Origin: Desulfovibrio sp.
GTDB taxonomy: Bacteria; Desulfobacterota; Desulfovibrionia; Desulfovibrionales; Desulfovibrionaceae
Direction: 5' to 3'
Assembly (NCBI GenBank): GCA_031280915.1
Contig: JAITGC010000072.1
Span: 1 to 34,429, forward strand
DNA: 34,429 nt
The notes under the pieces are model-generated. The model saw only the letters and a list, made by a program, of their open reading frames with translations, searched no databases and was not told the DNA's origin. Made by a program: the position numbers and the translations under genes. Of the stretch, positions 31,338-34,429 are shown piece after piece (the first letter of the stretch is position 1; every line of letters starts with the position of its first letter).

Positions 31338-34203
31338 AGAAAAATTTAAAATAAAAGATATCGCCGCCGAGTTGGATATCCAGCCCAAGGAGATGCTGAA
31401 AGCCCTGCGCGAGGTCGGCTTGCCGGCCAAGAGCACGGCCGGCTCCATTTCCCAGGAAGACGCGTCGCGTGTTCGTGATTATTTCGACGCGCAAAAGCGC
31501 AAAAATGTTGAACTTACAGAAGTCCGTAGCGACATTGTCGTGCGGCGTCATCGCGTCAAGCCGGAGACCGTGCCAGCCGTGGCGGACGCCGTCCTTGCCG
31601 ACGGGCCGTCAGGAACGAAAGCGGATAAATCGACGCCGCCGGATACATTGGGTAAATCCGATCCTTTGAGCGAAGAAGCCGTTGAAATGCCCTCACTCGC
31701 CATCGACAAGCCGGACGGAAAAGAAGAAAAAATTCCCAGACAGCGGCGTGCCAAAAGCGCTGTGGCCGCGCCTTCTCCTGCTCGCGTAATTAGCCGCCCG
31801 GAAAAGGCAGATGCCGTTGCTCCCGTGAAGGACATTCCCGCAACTGTCACCGTGCTCGAAGCCGCTGCCAGTCAAGAGGAAGTCCAGGAAAAGACGCCCA
31901 AAAATCTGCGGCTTGCGCGACCGGACGCATCCGCTGTGCCCGACTCTGTTTCCGCTCCCGCCTTATCAATGCGGGCCATGGCCCTTGAAGGGAAAATAAC
32001 CACGGAAGCAGGCATTGAGCCAAGGGGCGGCGCTGAAGCGTCACCCCGGCGCGCACAGCAGCAAATGCCGCGTGTCAGAGTTATTTCCCGTCCTGAAGCG
32101 GGTGCTCAGGAGAAACATGCCGGCCAAAATCCGCCCGGACGCTCCGCGTCCCAGCCTGATACGGGCGCGCGTCCGGACAATAAACGCGGAGATAGACCGG
32201 GGCGTCCCGCGCAAAGCGATACCCAACGCCCTCCGTCCGTCGGCCAGCCGCCTTCGGCCCAGCCTGCCGACGGACGAGACGGCCAGAGCAAGAAAAAACG
32301 CCTCAAAGGCCGGCGTACTGTGGATTTTCAGCAAAATACCTTTGGGCATCATGAGGATGACGACGCTCAACGCCTCAACAAAGGCAAAGGCCGTCGCAAA
32401 AACATCAAACTTGCGGTACAGCCGGTGCAGCAAACTCAGCCCATAAAAGCGGCCAAGCGGAAAATTCGCATTGAAGAAGCCATTCGCGTGGCGGACATGG
32501 CCCATCAAATAGGAATCAAGGCCAATGAAATCATCAAGGTGCTTTTCGGGCTTGGGGTTATGGCCACCATCAATCAGTCTCTGGACATAGACACTGCAAT
32601 TCTTGTCGCGGCTGAGTTTGATTATGAAATTGAAAAAACCGGTCTGGTATTCAAGATCCCCGAAGCGGAACCCGACCTGCCGGAAAATTTAAAACCGCGC
32701 CCACCGGTAGTGACCATCATGGGGCATGTGGATCATGGTAAAACCTCTCTTCTGGACGCCATACGTAAATCCAACGTGACCAGCGGCGAAGCTGGGGGCA
32801 TAACTCAGCATATCGGCGCGTATCACGTCAAAACAAAGCGGGGGGAAATCGTCTTTCTCGACACCCCCGGCCACGAAGCCTTTACGGCCATGCGCGCGCG
32901 CGGCGCGCAGATCACCGACTTGGTCATTCTGGTTGTCGCAGCCGACGACGGAGTGATGGAGCAGACCCGTGAGGCCGTCAATCACGCCCGCGCGGCCAAT
33001 GTACCGATTATCGTGGCTGTGAACAAAATGGATAAACCCGGCGCCGATCCTGACCGGGTGCTGCGTGAACTTGCGGAATTCGGCCTACAGCCTGAAGATT
33101 GGGGCGGAGATACCATTGTTGCCAAAGTTTCCGCAAAAGCGCGTACTGGGCTGGATGATTTACTTGAAATGGTCATCCTGCAATCGGAAATTATGGAACT
33201 TAAGGCAAATCCCGACAAAATGGCGCGCGGCCGTATTGTGGAGGCAAGGCTTGATAAAGGGCGTGGGCCCATTGCCACAGTGCTGATTCAGCAGGGATCC
33301 CTCAAACAGGGAGATAACTTCGTATGCGGGGCTTTTTCCGGCCGTGTGCGCGCCCTGACGAACGATCAGGGCAAGAAGGTGAAATTGACCGGCCCTTCCA
33401 TCCCTGTCGAAGTTCAGGGCTTTGAAGGGGTGCCCGACGCCGGAGAAGAATTTATTGTGCTTGAAGATGAAAAGCTGGCCCGCCGTATCGCGGACAGCAT
33501 GGCAGCCAAACAGCGGGAACGGGATTTGGCCTCGGAGTCCCGCATCACCCTTGAGACCTTTCTCTCCCGTCAGGCATCCGGCCTGGAAACCCTGACGCTC
33601 AACCTGGTGGTAAAGGCGGATGTGCAGGGCAGTTTGGAAGCTATAACCGAAGCCCTGAACAAAGCCAGCACGGACAAGGTGCGGCTGCAGGTCATGCACG
33701 GCGGCGCAGGGACCATTTCGGAGTCGGACATCATGCTGGCTTCCGCCTCAAAGGCCATCATTATTGGCTTCAACGTGCGCCCCACCGCCAAGGTGAAGGA
33801 AATCGCCGAACGCGAAAATGTGGATGTGCGCTTCTACAATATTATTTACAAACTGGTCGAAGACGTGAAAAGTGCGATGACCGGCATGCTTGCGCCCGTA
33901 CAGCGAGAAGTTTACCTTGGTCAAGCCGAAGTGCGTAAAGTTTACAATGTGCCGAAAGTGGGGGCCATTGCCGGCTCCTACGTGGCGGACGGCAAGATGG
34001 CCCGCAATGCCGGGGCGCGCTTGCTGCGCGACGGCATTGTCATCTATACCGGTAAAATAGATTCGCTCAAACGTTTCAAGGACGATGCCCGGGAAGTGCT
34101 CAAAGGCAATGAATGCGGTATCGGCCTTGAGAATTTTAACGACATCAAGGACGGCGATATTATTGAGGCATTTGAAACTGTGGAAGAAGCGGCCACCCTC
34201 TAG
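31330..34203 (+). CDS. infB: Translation initiation factor IF-2
   Basis: The 957-residue GTPase places initiator tRNA on the 30S subunit. An N-terminal IF2_N domain covers about 1-54. A long disordered Pro/Ala/Arg/Lys-rich linker runs from about 60 to 375, and a second IF2_N-like domain from about 378 to 430. The G domain from about 455 has [19 protein letters not shown] and SAKA. Domains II, III and the tRNA-binding domain IV ([19 protein letters not shown]) follow. The long linker accounts for its size (E. coli 890). The ribosome binding site GGGGG lies inside the end of ylxR. The usual next genes (rbfA, truB) are cut off by an insertion sequence. Confidence 0.96.
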   Translation: MSEEKFKIKDIAAELDIQPKEMLKALREVGLPAKSTAGSISQEDASRVRDYFDAQKRKNVELTEVRSDIVVRRHRVKPETVPAVADAVLADGPSGTKADKSTPPDTLGKSDPLSEEAVEMPSLAIDKPDGKEEKIPRQRRAKSAVAAPSPARVISRPEKADAVAPVKDIPATVTVLEAAASQEEVQEKTPKNLRLARPDASAVPDSVSAPALSMRAMALEGKITTEAGIEPRGGAEASPRRAQQQMPRVRVISRPEAGAQEKHAGQNPPGRSASQPDTGARPDNKRGDRPGRPAQSDTQRPPSVGQPPSAQPADGRDGQSKKKRLKGRRTVDFQQNTFGHHEDDDAQRLNKGKGRRKNIKLAVQPVQQTQPIKAAKRKIRIEEAIRVADMAHQIGIKANEIIKVLFGLGVMATINQSLDIDTAILVAAEFDYEIEKTGLVFKIPEAEPDLPENLKPRPPVVTIMGHVDHGKTSLLDAIRKSNVTSGEAGGITQHIGAYHVKTKRGEIVFLDTPGHEAFTAMRARGAQITDLVILVVAADDGVMEQTREAVNHARAANVPIIVAVNKMDKPGADPDRVLRELAEFGLQPEDWGGDTIVAKVSAKARTGLDDLLEMVILQSEIMELKANPDKMARGRIVEARLDKGRGPIATVLIQQGSLKQGDNFVCGAFSGRVRALTNDQGKKVKLTGPSIPVEVQGFEGVPDAGEEFIVLEDEKLARRIADSMAAKQRERDLASESRITLETFLSRQASGLETLTLNLVVKADVQGSLEAITEALNKASTDKVRLQVMHGGAGTISESDIMLASASKAIIIGFNVRPTAKVKEIAERENVDVRFYNIIYKLVEDVKSAMTGMLAPVQREVYLGQAEVRKVYNVPKVGAIAGSYVADGKMARNAGARLLRDGIVIYTGKIDSLKRFKDDAREVLKGNECGIGLENFNDIKDGDIIEAFETVEEAATL

Positions 34204-34215
34204 ATAGTGTAGTCA

Positions 34216-34429
34216 CGAGATTGTCAATATTTTGATTTTGTGGCATAGTGCGCTTGTTTGCAACCACAAGCGAGGAACTTATGCCACCAGCCGCACATAG
34301 GAGACACGACATTTCTGATACTGTTTGGGAAAAATTGGAGCCGCTTTTGCCTGGGCGCGAAGGAAGTTGGGGCGGCATAGCCCATGACAACAGGCGGTTT
34401 ATAGACGCGGTTTTTTGGATCATGCGTAC
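34216..34429 (+). mobile_element. IS5-family insertion sequence, partial
   Basis: The sequence changes character about 12 bases after the infB stop. GAGATTGTCAATATTTTG is a plausible left terminal repeat, and a transposase gene begins about 60 bases on. The boundary is approximate, because the right end is outside the window and the target duplication cannot be seen. Confidence 0.65.
34281..34429 (+). CDS. IS5-family transposase, N-terminus, partial
   Basis: The open frame starts MPPAAHRRHDISDTVWEKLE and continues with LPGREGSWGGIAHDNRRFIDAVFWIMR to the end of the window. The pattern DxxWxxLEPLLP, then DNRRFIDAVFWI(M/L)R, is the standard N-terminal region of IS5/IS4-type (DUF4096) transposases. 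GAGG precedes the ATG at a good spacing. The catalytic DDE residues lie beyond the window. Confidence 0.88.
   Translation, partial: MPPAAHRRHDISDTVWEKLEPLLPGREGSWGGIAHDNRRFIDAVFWIMR

Noticed and set aside
1-34429. CRISPR array, rRNA genes or replication origin
   Set aside because: No regularly spaced repeats, no rRNA-like sequence and no DnaA-box cluster were seen. The repeats found are limited to the two palindromic elements, the tRNA flanks and the short operator repeats.

Overview
The window looks like a Gram-negative chromosome of moderate GC content. My best guess is a sulfate-reducing deltaproteobacterium of the Desulfovibrionaceae type. This is inferred from gene style and order (a sigma-54 activator beside a large periplasmic TPR protein, an RdgC protein split over two genes, recN next to orphan peptide-ABC permeases) and not from a marker gene. 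Most of the window is ordinary core genome. Insertion sequences sit at both edges, and there is one small, decayed genomic-island scar.

Left part (1-5125): a partial insertion sequence, apparently inserted into a transposase fragment, lies next to a tRNA-Leu(GAG) gene with its own promoter and terminator. A minus-strand cluster follows, read as nfeD, an SPFH/stomatin protein (qmcA-like), gph and an SLC13-type transporter with four TrkA-C domains.

Middle-left (5126-16995): thiH, a sigma-54 activator without a receiver domain and an 860-residue secreted TPR protein are on the plus strand. They end at a bidirectional terminator shared with tRNA-Arg(ACG). On the minus strand are the two rdgC genes, an oppB/oppC-like permease pair, recN and an unknown 170-residue protein. 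Two copies of a palindromic, MITE-like intergenic element lie at 10474-10576 and 15907-16030. A plus-strand RsuA/RluB-type pseudouridine synthase closes the block.

Middle-right (17009-27379): a compact minus-strand run reads cpoB/ybgF-like lipoprotein, dprA, xer recombinase, htrA/degP, a perfect 17-bp hairpin, and pgm. Divergent from it is an unknown polytopic membrane protein whose 3' end overlaps that of metE. metE is preceded by a clear cobalamin riboswitch and a hairpin that could cover its ribosome binding site, so B12-independent methionine synthase should be made only when B12 is scarce.

Island scar (27389-28771): downstream of tRNA-Leu(CAA) lies a P4-type integrase remnant, a toxin-first toxin-antitoxin operon with a three-repeat operator, and a 15-bp copy of the tRNA T-arm sequence. 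The layout is that of a tRNA-integrated element reduced to about 1.3 kb.

Right part (28947-34429): the classic rimP-nusA-ylxR-infB operon starts from a promoter followed by an intrinsic-terminator-like attenuator. It is interrupted just after infB by an IS5-family insertion sequence that runs off the window. No complete new system is certain. The best candidates for a second look are the island scar with its toxin-antitoxin control region, the MITE-like repeat and the two-gene RdgC.
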